Shown here piece after piece: positions 54,403 to 63,904 of a stretch of 64,000 nucleotides of DNA. Where the stretch lies: NCBI GenBank assembly GCA_022493055.1, contig CP092781.1, positions 2,294,001 to 2,358,000 on the forward strand, given 5' to 3'. Source of the stretch: Staphylococcus roterodami. GTDB lineage: Bacteria > Bacillota > Bacilli > Staphylococcales > Staphylococcaceae. A program made the position numbers and the translations under genes. Position 1 is the stretch's first letter. Every line of letters begins with the position of its first letter. Below the pieces are notes generated by a model, which worked only from the letters and a program-made list of their open reading frames with translations, was not told where the DNA came from and searched no databases.

Positions 54403-54849
54403 TTATTCCTCCCTCTTCGCTTCCTCATAATTACCTTTTTGATGACCTTGCCATTCAGAACCATCTTCCCAAATTTCTTTTTTCCATATTGGAACGATTT
54501 CTTTAATTCGTTCGATAGCGTATTCATTTGCTCGGTATGCATCTTTACGATGTGGCGATGATACTGCTATTAATACAGCAATATCCGAAATTTGTAATGG
54601 CCCTATTCTATGCACTATGCTCGTAATCGTACCTGGCCATCTTTCATTTATTTCATCCCCGATTTGTGCTAATTTCTTTTCAGCCATCGGAATATATGCT
54701 TCATATTCAAGATATTCCGTTTTAACTCCCTTAGTCCATTCTCGTACATGACCTGTAAAAACAACTATAGCTCCTTGATATTCATTAATAGTGAAATCTC
54801 GGTATGGGGCTGTTTCTATCGGATCAGTCACGATTTCAAATTGTTTCAT
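54403..54849 (-). CDS. moaE: Molybdopterin synthase catalytic subunit MoaE
   Basis: 148 residues; GAIVVFTGHVREWTKG, HRIGPLQISDIAVLIAVSSPHR and VPIWKKEIWEDG with the catalytic Lys near residue 117 are diagnostic. It dimerises with MoaD to convert cPMP to molybdopterin. Confidence 0.97.
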   Translation of the reverse strand: MKQFEIVTDPIETAPYRDFTINEYQGAIVVFTGHVREWTKGVKTEYLEYEAYIPMAEKKLAQIGDEINERWPGTITSIVHRIGPLQISDIAVLIAVSSPHRKDAYRANEYAIERIKEIVPIWKKEIWEDGSEWQGHQKGNYEEAKREE

Positions 54850-54862
54850 TCATTTCAATCCT

Positions 54863-55348
54863 CTATTTAAATTGTGCGTCACAATCATTTTTCACTTTAT
54901 TTAATAGCCAATTATCAAATAAGGTAAAATCATTTGTCTCCCTGACGTTAATGCTATAGCATATATTTGATAATAGTTGCAATTTCTCTAAATCTTGCTC
55001 ATTTTGATAGACAATCACTTTGTCAAAAACGGCACTTTTGAAACCTTCAACTAAAATGATATTGGTGTCAATTGTAACAGATTTTTCAATAATTTGAGTA
55101 AGATTTTGATTTTCAACTCGTGTAACAGTTTGTTGAAATTCTAGACCTTGTACAATACTTTGATCTGCTCCTGCTTCAAAATGTTTCATATGATCTACAT
55201 CATTATGCTGTAATTGAATATCTTCATCATAATGGCCATGATGTTTAATCGTAGCAACTTTATAACCTTGTGATTTTAGCAATGACACTGCATGTGACAT
55301 TAGTGTTGTCTTTCCAGAATTTTTATAACCTACGATTTGTAAAATCAT
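54863..55348 (-). CDS. mobB: Molybdopterin-guanine dinucleotide adaptor MobB
   Basis: 161 residues; P-loop GYKNSGKTTLM at residues 7-17, then KVATIKHHGH. Its N-terminus overlaps moeA by 4 bp. MobB is a GTP-binding partner of MobA/MoeA. Confidence 0.94.
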   Translation of the reverse strand: MILQIVGYKNSGKTTLMSHAVSLLKSQGYKVATIKHHGHYDEDIQLQHNDVDHMKHFEAGADQSIVQGLEFQQTVTRVENQNLTQIIEKSVTIDTNIILVEGFKSAVFDKVIVYQNEQDLEKLQLLSNICYSINVRETNDFTLFDNWLLNKVKNDCDAQFK

Positions 55349-56604
55349 AAATGTAGTTCCTCTTCAGCAGCTTCTGATTCTGTCAAAATCACATCAACAG
55401 TATGACCTGCTTTGAAACCACGTGTACCTCCAGGTAGCATTATCATACAGTTTGCATGTGCAATCGCAACAACTGCACCTGATTTATTAAATCCAGAAGG
55501 CACTACAGTCGCACCGGCACTAGTTAATGTCGCCTTTGCACGAATAAAACGAGTGAATGGATTTGCTTTTGAAAAGTCTTCCATTAAAGTTGCTTTAACT
55601 ACTTGTGGAAAGACTTCTAGCGCACCACACATATGTTTCACAGCTGGTTTGACAAATAGTTCAAATCCAGTGAAACATGCTGATGGATTCCCAGATAAGC
55701 CAAATAAGTATTTACCATTTGCAAATGCTACTGTTGTGACACTACCAGGACGCATTGCAACTTTATTAAATAGTACCTCAGCATTTACCGCTTTATAAAT
55801 TTCCGGTAGATAATCAAAGTCTCCTACAGAAACACCACCAGTTGTAATCACGATATCATGATTACTCATGGCCTCTTTAACAATTTGAATACCACTTTCT
55901 AAATCATCTTTTTGCGTTTTATAAATACCTACTTCAAGACCTAATTTTTCAGCTAAAGCATGAATCATAGGCCCATTAGAATTACGAATTTTCCCATCTT
56001 CTAATGGGTCACTGACATCTAACAATTCACTTCCTGTTGCAATGACAGCAACGCTTGGTTGTTTAATAACTTGAACCTCAGTATAACCATACGTTGCTAA
56101 TACCGCTATGGCACCTGGGTTAATCACTTGCCCTTTTTTCAGCACAATATCTCCAGTTGTTGTCTCCTCGCCTTTCAAAGAAATATTTTCATTTTTAGTA
56201 AAAGGTTTTCGGATTGTAAATGTATCTTCAAGTTCGATAGTTTGTTCAAACATAACGACTGCATCTGCACCTTCCGGAATTTGTGCCCCAGTCATAATTC
56301 TTACTGCCTTGTGCTCACCTACAACTTTATTAGAAACTGATCCAGCACCAATATGATCAATTACTTTAAATTCGATGCGATGTTGACCACTTGCACCTTG
56401 TGAATCAATGCTACGTATAGCAAAACCATCGTATGGTGATTTATCAAATCTAGGAATATCGTATGTAGCAACAATATCTTCCGCTAAAATATGACCTAAA
56501 CTATTTTCAAGTGAAACCTTTTGTGATGGCATTGTACTTTGTTGCTTAACGATGCGTTGTATTGCTTCTTTAACCGGAATCGGGTTTCTTTTTTCTACTA
56601 CCAT
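55345..56604 (-). CDS. moeA: Molybdopterin molybdenumtransferase MoeA
   Basis: Inserts molybdate into adenylated molybdopterin. It has 419 residues: an N-terminal lobe with FDKSPYDGFAIRS, a central MogA-like domain with ITTGGVSVGDFDYLPE and GLSGNPSACFTGFELFV, and the C-terminal barrel. It is first in the six-gene moeA-to-moaA operon; moaC diverges 62 bp upstream. Confidence 0.96.
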   Translation of the reverse strand: MVVEKRNPIPVKEAIQRIVKQQSTMPSQKVSLENSLGHILAEDIVATYDIPRFDKSPYDGFAIRSIDSQGASGQHRIEFKVIDHIGAGSVSNKVVGEHKAVRIMTGAQIPEGADAVVMFEQTIELEDTFTIRKPFTKNENISLKGEETTTGDIVLKKGQVINPGAIAVLATYGYTEVQVIKQPSVAVIATGSELLDVSDPLEDGKIRNSNGPMIHALAEKLGLEVGIYKTQKDDLESGIQIVKEAMSNHDIVITTGGVSVGDFDYLPEIYKAVNAEVLFNKVAMRPGSVTTVAFANGKYLFGLSGNPSACFTGFELFVKPAVKHMCGALEVFPQVVKATLMEDFSKANPFTRFIRAKATLTSAGATVVPSGFNKSGAVVAIAHANCMIMLPGGTRGFKAGHTVDVILTESEAAEEELHL

Positions 56605-56666
56605 TAAAAATCATCTCCAAAACTTTTATTTTTTCATGATATACTGGATGCATTAGGAGGGGTAAA

Positions 56667-57149
56667 ATGACTGAATTTACTCATATTAATCAACAAGGTC
56701 ATGCTAAAATGGTCGACGTTTCTGACAAAAACATTACAAAAAGAACTGCTGTCGCTCATTCAAGTATTACTGTAAACGAAACCATTTATAATCAAATAAC
56801 CACAAATACCAATGCCAAAGGTAACGTATTAAATACTGCACAAATTGCTGGTATTATGGCGGCTAAAAATACTTCAACAATTATACCTATGTGTCATCCT
56901 TTACCATTGACTGGCATAGATATTAATTTTCAATGGGATGAAACACAGGCACCAAGCTATACATTAAATATACAAACAACAGTCTCAACTACTGGCAAAA
57001 CTGGTGTTGAAATGGAAGCTTTAACTGCAGCTTCTGCAACCGCATTAACCATTTATGACATGACAAAAGCAGTCGATAAAGGTATGATCATTGGCGAAAC
57101 ATATCTTGAAAGTAAATCTGGCGGTAAATCTGGAGACTATCACCGATGA
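56667..57149 (+). CDS. moaC: Cyclic pyranopterin monophosphate synthase MoaC
   Basis: 160 residues; [14 protein letters not shown] and the signature [20 protein letters not shown] plus KAVDKGM are intact. It completes cPMP formation after MoaA. It is on the plus strand with its own AGGAGGGG, between moeA and moaB. Confidence 0.97.
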   Translation: MTEFTHINQQGHAKMVDVSDKNITKRTAVAHSSITVNETIYNQITTNTNAKGNVLNTAQIAGIMAAKNTSTIIPMCHPLPLTGIDINFQWDETQAPSYTLNIQTTVSTTGKTGVEMEALTAASATALTIYDMTKAVDKGMIIGETYLESKSGGKSGDYHR

Positions 57150-57165
57150 TCAAATAAGTAACCAA

Positions 57166-57672
57166 TTATTTTGTCAGCTCATGAATCAGATGATTTAATT
57201 CTGGTTTAATGAGCTTTTCTAATGCCAATTTAACTGCACCCGTTGACCCTGGTATTGAGAAAATCAACTTGTCATTAACTGTACCGGCAATAGCTCGCGA
57301 TAATAAGGCACGCGTACCTACATCTTCTGCATAGCTTAAATATCTAAATAATTCTCCAAATCCTTCTATTTCTTTAGTAAGCATTGGTTTTACCGCTTCA
57401 ATTGTTACATCCCTTTGGGCAATACCTGTTCCGCCAGTTGTAATGATGACATCTATATCTTCTTCTAACCATCTTGTAATTTGTGTTGTAATTGCTGTTG
57501 TGTCATCTTTGACTATTTTATAGTGTGCATCTGTCACTTCAACCTGTGCTTCTTGCAAAAGTTCACGTACACATTGACCACCTTTATCTGTAGTGAAATC
57601 TCTCGTGTCAGATACTGTCAAAACTGCTGCTTTTACAGTACGATTTAATTCTACGTTTTTATGTTCACCCAT
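57166..57672 (-). CDS. moaB: Molybdopterin adenylyltransferase-like MoaB
   Basis: 168 residues, MogA/MoaB fold; [20 protein letters not shown] is the family signature, [13 protein letters not shown] near the start and [17 protein letters not shown] near the end. It probably adenylates molybdopterin before MoeA. It follows moeB by 23 bp. Confidence 0.95.
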   Translation of the reverse strand: MGEHKNVELNRTVKAAVLTVSDTRDFTTDKGGQCVRELLQEAQVEVTDAHYKIVKDDTTAITTQITRWLEEDIDVIITTGGTGIAQRDVTIEAVKPMLTKEIEGFGELFRYLSYAEDVGTRALLSRAIAGTVNDKLIFSIPGSTGAVKLALEKLIKPELNHLIHELTK

Positions 57673-57695
57673 TACTAATCACTCCTTTTGTGTAA

Positions 57696-58700
57696 TTAAC
57701 CAAATAATAAATTCATTAAATGCACTGCATCTGATGTTCGTGTCATACCATGAATTAAAAACCTTCCACCATCAAATGCGACAATACGATGTCCATTAAA
57801 TTCAAACATTACCATATACGTATTACTTCGATAATTTAATTGCTGATCATTTAAAAATTGAATGAGCATGTCTTGTGTAATTGCTGTATTTTCGTATTGA
57901 ACTGTATCTCTACCACATAACGTTGCATAATATTGCTCATTTTTATTCAAATACGGATAACTTGGTGTATCACCACAAGTTGTACAGTTTGAACGTTGCA
58001 TTTTACTGAAACCAAATGAATAATGACTCCCTTCCCAAATATCGCCGTAAGTTATTTTCGTTTCAATCGGTTGCTCCGTAAGTATTTTCATCGCATCTCT
58101 CAACTGTAAGCTCGTCGTCATAGTCACAGCAGGTTGAATAACGCCAACTGTATCACATGTTAAATTTAATGCCGGTAATTGAGGTACTAAACAATTGAAA
58201 CATGGCGTTTCTCCAGGAATAAATGTAGCTTCTGTATATGTACTTTGTACTACACCACCATAAATCCAAGGAATACGATGTTTATATGCAAAATCATTAA
58301 TTAATTGGCGCGTTTCAAAATTATCTGTTGCGTCAATGATAACGTCAACACGCTGTCCATGTGACTCTAAAAAGTAATAATCAACATGTGCAATAAAATC
58401 TTCAACTTCTATATCACTTCGAATATCTAACAGATGCTTTTTGGCAGCAACAACTTTAGGCATCATTTTCAATGCATCATCTTCTGTAAATAGCGTTTGT
58501 CTTTGTAAATTACTAAATTCAATATAATCTCTATCAACGATTGTTAATTTAGCAATACCGGCTCTCGTAAGTCCTTCTGCTACATGAGTGCCTAAAGCCC
58601 CCATGCCTACTATTAGTGCATGTTTATGATTAATTTTGTCTTGACCCTTTTCGCCTATTTGTTTAAATAAAATTTGTCTTGAATAACGTTCTCGGCTCAC
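57696..58700 (-). CDS. moeB: MoaD/ThiS-activating adenylyltransferase MoeB
   Basis: 334 residues of the E1-like ThiF/MoeB family. The ATP loop is VGMGALGTHVAEGLTRAGI (residues ~32-50), then IVDRDYIEFSNLQRQ; Cys pairs CFNCLVP and CTTCGDT supply the zinc site. It activates the MoaD tail. No rhodanese domain is fused; about 80 extra C-terminal residues are unassigned. Confidence 0.94.
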   Translation of the reverse strand: MSRERYSRQILFKQIGEKGQDKINHKHALIVGMGALGTHVAEGLTRAGIAKLTIVDRDYIEFSNLQRQTLFTEDDALKMMPKVVAAKKHLLDIRSDIEVEDFIAHVDYYFLESHGQRVDVIIDATDNFETRQLINDFAYKHRIPWIYGGVVQSTYTEATFIPGETPCFNCLVPQLPALNLTCDTVGVIQPAVTMTTSLQLRDAMKILTEQPIETKITYGDIWEGSHYSFGFSKMQRSNCTTCGDTPSYPYLNKNEQYYATLCGRDTVQYENTAITQDMLIQFLNDQQLNYRSNTYMVMFEFNGHRIVAFDGGRFLIHGMTRTSDAVHLMNLLFG

Positions 58701-58804
58701 ATTTAGTTATCCTTTCTTTTTATCATTACTTTCATTATATGACGCGCGTCAATTCCTCTCAAAATTCGCGCCCAAAAAAGAGCCTAAAACATATTTAAAA
58801 TGAC

Positions 58805-58826
58805 GATAGAATCATACACTTCTATC
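58805..58826 (-). terminator. Possible terminator after modC
   Basis: The seven-base stem GATAGAA / TTCTATC with an eight-base loop lies 46 bp after modC; the following T run is short. Confidence 0.4.
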
Positions 58827-58871
58827 ATGTTTAAAACGTTTTAAACTCTTTCTTAATACACACTATAATGA

Positions 58872-59477
58872 TTACCCAATTGTGATAATTTCATGCGCCA
58901 TCTGTTCCGCTTCATAATTAGAGTGTGTCACAAAGATAATTGGTATATGCCATTCTTTAAAAATACGTTTAACTAATGTTATACTTTCATCTTTTGTAAC
59001 ATCATCCAAACTAGAAAAAGGTTCATCTAATAAAATTAAATCTGGCTTGGTACTGAGCGCTCGTGCAAGTGCAACACGTTGTGCTTCCCCACCAGATAAT
59101 GTCATAGGATATTGATCAATTAAATGATTGATGTTTAATGTTTTCATTAACTGATTAATGTGCTCTGATGGTTCAGCCATAAACGTAATATTTTTATAAA
59201 CAGTCATGTTCGGAAATAGTTGATAATCCTGAAAAAGATAACCAATACGGCGTTGTTGTATTTTAACGTTAATATTATTTTCAGTATCTGTAAGCATTCG
59301 CCCATTCACTTCAATAATTGCTTTATCTGCATTTCGTAATCCTGCAATCATATTTAAAATAGTTGTTTTGCCGATACCAGACGGGCCACGCACTGCATAT
59401 ATTTTAGGTTCAACGTCATCTATATTTATATGGATTAAAGTATCTTTTAATTGATATTTCAAATTAATTTTAAGCAT
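58872..59477 (-). CDS. modC: Molybdate ABC transporter ATPase ModC (short form)
   Basis: 201 residues. Walker A GPSGIGKTT (~31-39), signature LSGGEAQRVALARAL, Walker B LILLDEPFSSLD and the H-loop VTHSN are intact. It ends right after the ATPase core, so it lacks the C-terminal MOP/TOBE molybdate-sensing domain of the ~350-residue E. coli ModC. It follows modB with no gap. Confidence 0.93.
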   Translation of the reverse strand: MLKINLKYQLKDTLIHINIDDVEPKIYAVRGPSGIGKTTILNMIAGLRNADKAIIEVNGRMLTDTENNINVKIQQRRIGYLFQDYQLFPNMTVYKNITFMAEPSEHINQLMKTLNINHLIDQYPMTLSGGEAQRVALARALSTKPDLILLDEPFSSLDDVTKDESITLVKRIFKEWHIPIIFVTHSNYEAEQMAHEIITIG

Positions 59478-60149
59478 CTAGTCGACCTCCTTGTATTTAT
59501 CTCTATTCAATAAATTGATAGTTGAAATGACTACAATAGAGAATGCAACTAGTACTAATACCCATAACCAAGCTTCATTTTCACGGCCTTGTTCAACTAA
59601 GAAATAAATTTCTAAAGGTAGCGTGTTCGTTTTATTTGGAATATATCCAGCAACCATTAAGGTAGCCCCAAATTCACCTAATGCACGTGCAAAACTCATC
59701 ATAACGCCTGCTAAAATAGAACGTTTAGCTAAAGGTAAAATTAATTTAAGAAAAATTTTCGTTTCACTAGCTCCCATAGTTCTAGCTGTATTAATCATTT
59801 TGGCATCTATACCTCTAAAACCCTGCACTGTATGTTGATACATTAACGGAAAACTAACAATGACAGATGCAATTACAGCACCTGTCAAAGTAAACACTAC
59901 GGGTAAATGTAGTACATTAGCAAAGAATTGACCAATTGGTCCTCTTGGCGAAAAAATGATTAATAGAATAAAACCTAATACCGTTGGCGGTAAAACAATA
60001 GGTAATATCAAAAAACTTTCCAATACTTTAACCCATGAACCTTTACGACGATACAGCCATTTTGATATGAATATACCTAAAATAGTTACAATTATCGTAC
60101 TAATAACAGCAACCCGTATTGATATCCAGAAAGGTGTTAAGTCAGGCAT
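59478..60149 (-). CDS. modB: Molybdate ABC transporter permease ModB
   Basis: 223 residues, about five to six membrane segments; the EAA coupling loop reads NTARTMGASETKIFLKLILPL, followed by FARALGEFGATLMVAGYIP. It joins ModA and ModC to import molybdate. Confidence 0.96.
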   Translation of the reverse strand: MPDLTPFWISIRVAVISTIIVTILGIFISKWLYRRKGSWVKVLESFLILPIVLPPTVLGFILLIIFSPRGPIGQFFANVLHLPVVFTLTGAVIASVIVSFPLMYQHTVQGFRGIDAKMINTARTMGASETKIFLKLILPLAKRSILAGVMMSFARALGEFGATLMVAGYIPNKTNTLPLEIYFLVEQGRENEAWLWVLVLVAFSIVVISTINLLNRDKYKEVD

Positions 60150-60162
60150 GGATTACAACTCC

Positions 60163-60945
60163 TTACGCTGCAAAGTGATATTCTTTAAGAATTTCTTTAG
60201 CTTTATCAGATTTTAAGAATTCCATCCATTCTTTTGCTAATTTATTATCTGATGTCGCGCCTGCTTCATACGTAATTGGTTTCTTCAATTGAATATCTTG
60301 AATTTCTTTTACAGTATCAATTTTTTTGTTTTGTTTATATAAATCTGTTTTATATACAAAACCTTGTTTTGCATTACCTTTTTCAACGTAGTTTAATACT
60401 TGCTTTACATCTTTCGCATACACAATTTTGTTTTCAACATCTTTAAATAAATTATTATTATCTAAATATTGTTTAGCGTATTTACCAGCTGGTACAGTTT
60501 TCACTTCACCTAAAGCTAATTTGTCATTATCTTTTAAATCTTTAACTGATTTATAGTTAGAATTTTTATCGCCGATTAACACTAAAGTATTTTTCGCATA
60601 TTTATATGTATCATGTGCTTTATTTTTATCTTTTAATGCATCTACATCTTTAGTATTTGCAGACATGAAGACGTCAACTGGTGCCCCTGATTCGATTTGC
60701 TTTCTTAATGCCCCTGATCCACCATAGTTAAATTTAATATCAGCATTTTTATGCTCTTTCTTAAATTCCGATCCCAATTTTTTTGTTACATCTGTTAAAC
60801 TTGCAGCTGCTGCAATTTGAATTTCTTGCTTTTTACCATTGTCTGCAGCATCTTTCTTACTATCTTTACTATCATTTGAATTTGAACATCCGGCTAATAC
60901 TAGACATAATGCCATAATAATAGCTACAATATGTTTCATTTTCAT
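60163..60945 (-). CDS. modA: Molybdate-binding lipoprotein ModA
   Basis: 260 residues. The lipobox LVLAGC places the lipidated Cys near residue 20; a Ser/Asp/Lys-rich linker follows. QIAAAASLTDVTKKLG and FNYGGSGALRKQIESGAPVDVF are the oxyanion-binding pattern. First gene of modABC. Confidence 0.96.
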   Translation of the reverse strand: MKMKHIVAIIMALCLVLAGCSNSNDSKDSKKDAADNGKKQEIQIAAAASLTDVTKKLGSEFKKEHKNADIKFNYGGSGALRKQIESGAPVDVFMSANTKDVDALKDKNKAHDTYKYAKNTLVLIGDKNSNYKSVKDLKDNDKLALGEVKTVPAGKYAKQYLDNNNLFKDVENKIVYAKDVKQVLNYVEKGNAKQGFVYKTDLYKQNKKIDTVKEIQDIQLKKPITYEAGATSDNKLAKEWMEFLKSDKAKEILKEYHFAA

Positions 60946-61231
60946 CGTGTGATACCCCCATTTTTAATGATAATTACACTCCCATTATACACCTACTCAT
61001 TATTTTGAAAAGATGTATTTATTTTCAAATGAACATACACATACTTACTAAAAGTCTCCATAGTTCTTTGTTACTCTATGAACAACAAGTAAATAAAGTC
61101 ATTTCTTTGCATAACACAATAATTGCTTTCTATTATTTTAATTTCGAAAAAATTGTGACATAAGCAAATATGTTAAAATATTAAGCAAATTGATTTAAAA
61201 TGAAGACCAAGCTATATAAAGGGGTTAGATG

Positions 61232-62029
61232 ATGAATAAAGATGTATCTTTAGATCAACCAGTTGTTAGATACGAAGACGGAAAGTTATTTGAGACAACG
61301 GATCAATATGTGACTGAATTTCCACTTACAATTATGGTTAATGGTGAAGAATTTGCCACAGTCATATGTAGTCCAACAAATCTTGAAGAACTTGTTATTG
61401 GTTTTTTGGCTTCCGAGGGAGCGATTTTAAAAAGAGCTGAGTTGAAATCGATAATGATAGATGACAGTAAAGGTTTTGCACATGTTGAACTTACAAAAGA
61501 TTTAGGAGATCGTTTTCAATATTCAACAAAACGCATGATTGCATCTTGTTGTGGGAAAAGTCGTGAATTTTATTTTCAAAATGATGCTGCAATTGCCAAA
61601 ACTTCGATGTCTAAAATCACTTTAACCCCTCAACAAATTATTAATATGATGACTCGCCTTCAAAGTGCTAGCTATATTTTCCAAGAAACAGGCGGTCTTC
61701 ATAATGCTGCTATTAGTGATGGCCTTTCATTTTTCGAACATCGACAAGACATTGGTAGACATAATGCTCTTGATAAACTTTATGGATTTTGTATTCAACG
61801 ACATATTACTGTTCGAGATAAAGTATTGATTTTTAGTGGTCGAATTTCATCTGAGATTTTAATTAAAGCTGCGAAAATTGGTGTAGGTGTTATCTTATCC
61901 AAGTCGGCACCAACAACACTTGCGGTAACTTTAGCAAACGATCTTAATATTACTGCTGTTGGATTTATACGAAATGGTGGTTTTAATATTTATAGCCATC
62001 CAGAGCGCATAGTTGAATCTGAAAAATAA
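61232..62029 (+). CDS. fdhD: Formate dehydrogenase sulfurtransferase FdhD
   Basis: 265 residues; transfers sulfur to the molybdenum cofactor of formate dehydrogenase. The Cys pair in ASCCGKSREF (near residue 105), GGLHNAAI, FEHRQDIGRHNALDKLYG and RNGGFNIYSHPERI are conserved. The second of two adjacent ATGs is chosen because AAGGGG then has normal spacing. It completes the Moco locus. Confidence 0.96.
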   Translation: MNKDVSLDQPVVRYEDGKLFETTDQYVTEFPLTIMVNGEEFATVICSPTNLEELVIGFLASEGAILKRAELKSIMIDDSKGFAHVELTKDLGDRFQYSTKRMIASCCGKSREFYFQNDAAIAKTSMSKITLTPQQIINMMTRLQSASYIFQETGGLHNAAISDGLSFFEHRQDIGRHNALDKLYGFCIQRHITVRDKVLIFSGRISSEILIKAAKIGVGVILSKSAPTTLAVTLANDLNITAVGFIRNGGFNIYSHPERIVESEK

Positions 62030-62106
62030 GCAAATAAAGCTTATCTTTATTTTAAAGTTCAATACATTTATCAATTTCTATATTTTGACTGATTATGTAC
62101 AACTAT

Positions 62107-62155
62107 AAAAAGCGGAACCTAGGGACATTGATTTTTGTCCTAGGCTCCGCTTTTT
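62107..62155. terminator. Strong bidirectional terminator after fdhD
   Basis: AAAAGCGGAaCCTAGGGACA pairs with TGTCCTAGGcTCCGCTTTTT around an AT-rich loop. Confidence 0.92.
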
Positions 62156-62187
62156 ATCTTTTGTATTGCTAAAATTTTATTACTTTT

Positions 62188-62664
62188 TTAAACAAGGAAG
62201 AATGATATTGTTTTAACAATTACTTGTGCCAACCATCCAGGAACACCGATACTCTTTAGCCAGTCTTGGGCAGCATCTTCAATACTGCCTGTGAAATTGG
62301 TAACACTATTTAAATATTTCAAAAAACCATCAATTGTAATTGCTGCAGCCCATTTTTTCTTTTGTTCACTACTAAGAGGTAATTTATTAATGGCAGACTT
62401 GATTGCTCCATTAATTTTATCTTTATTTTTCTGCAAAAGTGCTTTAGCAGCTTTTAACGTAAGTGTCGCTTTTCCTTCTTTTTCAACTTCTACATTTGCA
62501 CCATTTTCTTTTGCAGCCTGTCTTGCAATTTCATCATAGTCAATATTCTTCTGTAATTCGTTTGCACTTGTCGGATTTACTTTTTCACTTGCATTGGAAA
62601 TAGGAGCTATCACCCCAGAAGCTAAGATTAAAACTGATAATGATGTTACAAAAGTCTTTTTCAA
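62188..62664 (-). CDS. Secreted protein of unknown function
   Basis: 158 residues with a TTG start behind GGAGGTAA. Residues 1-26 form a Sec signal peptide (KKTF, hydrophobic core, NAS-E). The mature chain has a charged region (about 27-100), then a more hydrophobic C-terminal part with WLKSIGVPGWLAQVIVKTIS ending in a short hydrophobic tail. The short, Gly/Trp-containing amphipathic end resembles secreted membrane-active peptides, but I do not recognise the family, and no export or immunity gene is adjacent. Confidence 0.75.
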   Translation of the reverse strand: MKKTFVTSLSVLILASGVIAPISNASEKVNPTSANELQKNIDYDEIARQAAKENGANVEVEKEGKATLTLKAAKALLQKNKDKINGAIKSAINKLPLSSEQKKKWAAAITIDGFLKYLNSVTNFTGSIEDAAQDWLKSIGVPGWLAQVIVKTISFFLV

Positions 62665-63075
62665 TGAAATTACCTCCTGAATTAAGTAATAAAAGCAACT
62701 TGCATAAAAATAATATCACTTTCGAAAGACAATTATTTAAATCACACTAATATTTTACGTAAACTTATCAAAATCAATAATATTAACATACAATCTTTTG
62801 TATAAAAGCAATTTAACTACATAAATCTTTTAGCTTTTACGAGCATACAATTGAAAACAAATATTGAAATGTCCATTTAAAAGTCTTTACAATTCATTAT
62901 CGTACTTTACTATTTAAGCATTAATTCTAACTACACCTGCCTATAAATATAAAAAAACAGAAAGTCAATCTCATAAATTGAAATTGATTTCCTGCTTTTT
63001 TAATTATTAATGTTTATTTCGCATTACTATATGTTCAATTATTAAGTAATATACTTACAAGCTAACTTTACTTGC
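62665..63075. other. Intergenic region upstream of the secreted-protein gene
   Basis: It holds the promoter side of the secreted-protein gene (62665-62940, AT-rich, nothing further recognised) and the terminator at 62951-63001 of the GNAT gene. Confidence 0.5.
62951..63001 (-). terminator. Terminator after GNAT gene
   Basis: CAGaaAgTCAAT pairs with ATTGAttTcCTG; A and T runs flank the stem on both sides. Confidence 0.75.
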
Positions 63076-63840
63076 CTACATATCTTCCTTTAATAGTTGA
63101 TAGCAAAACGATTGATAAATATACCCTTGTTTCACATACATATCTTTAGCTGTATCTTCACCATCAGCAATTAAAATAATTGGTTTATGATTTCTAGACA
63201 TTGCATATTCACCTATCAACGATTGCATTGTTGAACCAATTCCTTGATTTCTGAATGATTCTAAAACACCAAACGCATCTATTTCGATATAATGTTCACT
63301 TTCAATTACATCTACTACACCAACAGGTTCATTATTTAAATAAGCAACTAAGCGCTTAATTGCATCATCTTGATAATTTGCTTTCACCATTTCTTCATGT
63401 GCATCGGCAAATTCTGTTCCAAAAGGTAAACTAAATTGATACGACACTTTTAAATAATCATTGATATTTATTTCATCGACAATTGCAATTTTAATTTCAC
63501 CATTGCGTGGTAATTTAGCAAGTTGATCACTTTCTATCGCATATAATTCCATAATACCTAATTGAAAGTTCATCTTTTTAAACATAGACATCCAAGATGG
63601 ATCTAATAATTCATTTTCTGGAAAATGAAAAGAGTAATGATTTGAACCTTGCTCAGTATGTAATTGACGTTGTCTTTTTAAATCTAGTAACCATTGCTCT
63701 TGTGTAGGCGTCTTTTTGTATATCCAAGTATTATTAGTATATTGATATGGAGTTGAAGGCGTTAAATAAATTGTTTGCATATCATTATTTTCCAAAATAC
63801 TACCATCACAGTATATATTCGACATATTCATCGTATTCAT
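63076..63840 (-). CDS. GNAT-family N-acetyltransferase
   Basis: 254 residues; the C-terminal half (about 115-250) is a GNAT domain. VAYLNNEPVGVVDVIESE is beta4, FGVLESFRNQGIGSTMQSLI carries the acetyl-CoA loop R-N-Q-G-I-G, and AKDMYVKQGYIYQSFCYQLL closes the fold. The N-terminal ~110 residues are not recognised. Substrate unknown. Confidence 0.88.
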   Translation of the reverse strand: MNTMNMSNIYCDGSILENNDMQTIYLTPSTPYQYTNNTWIYKKTPTQEQWLLDLKRQRQLHTEQGSNHYSFHFPENELLDPSWMSMFKKMNFQLGIMELYAIESDQLAKLPRNGEIKIAIVDEININDYLKVSYQFSLPFGTEFADAHEEMVKANYQDDAIKRLVAYLNNEPVGVVDVIESEHYIEIDAFGVLESFRNQGIGSTMQSLIGEYAMSRNHKPIILIADGEDTAKDMYVKQGYIYQSFCYQLLKEDM

Positions 63841-63904
63841 TATTACGCACTCCTTTTACTCCATACTATAATAAAATCAACCTACTTGTGTACCTTAATT
63901 GTAA

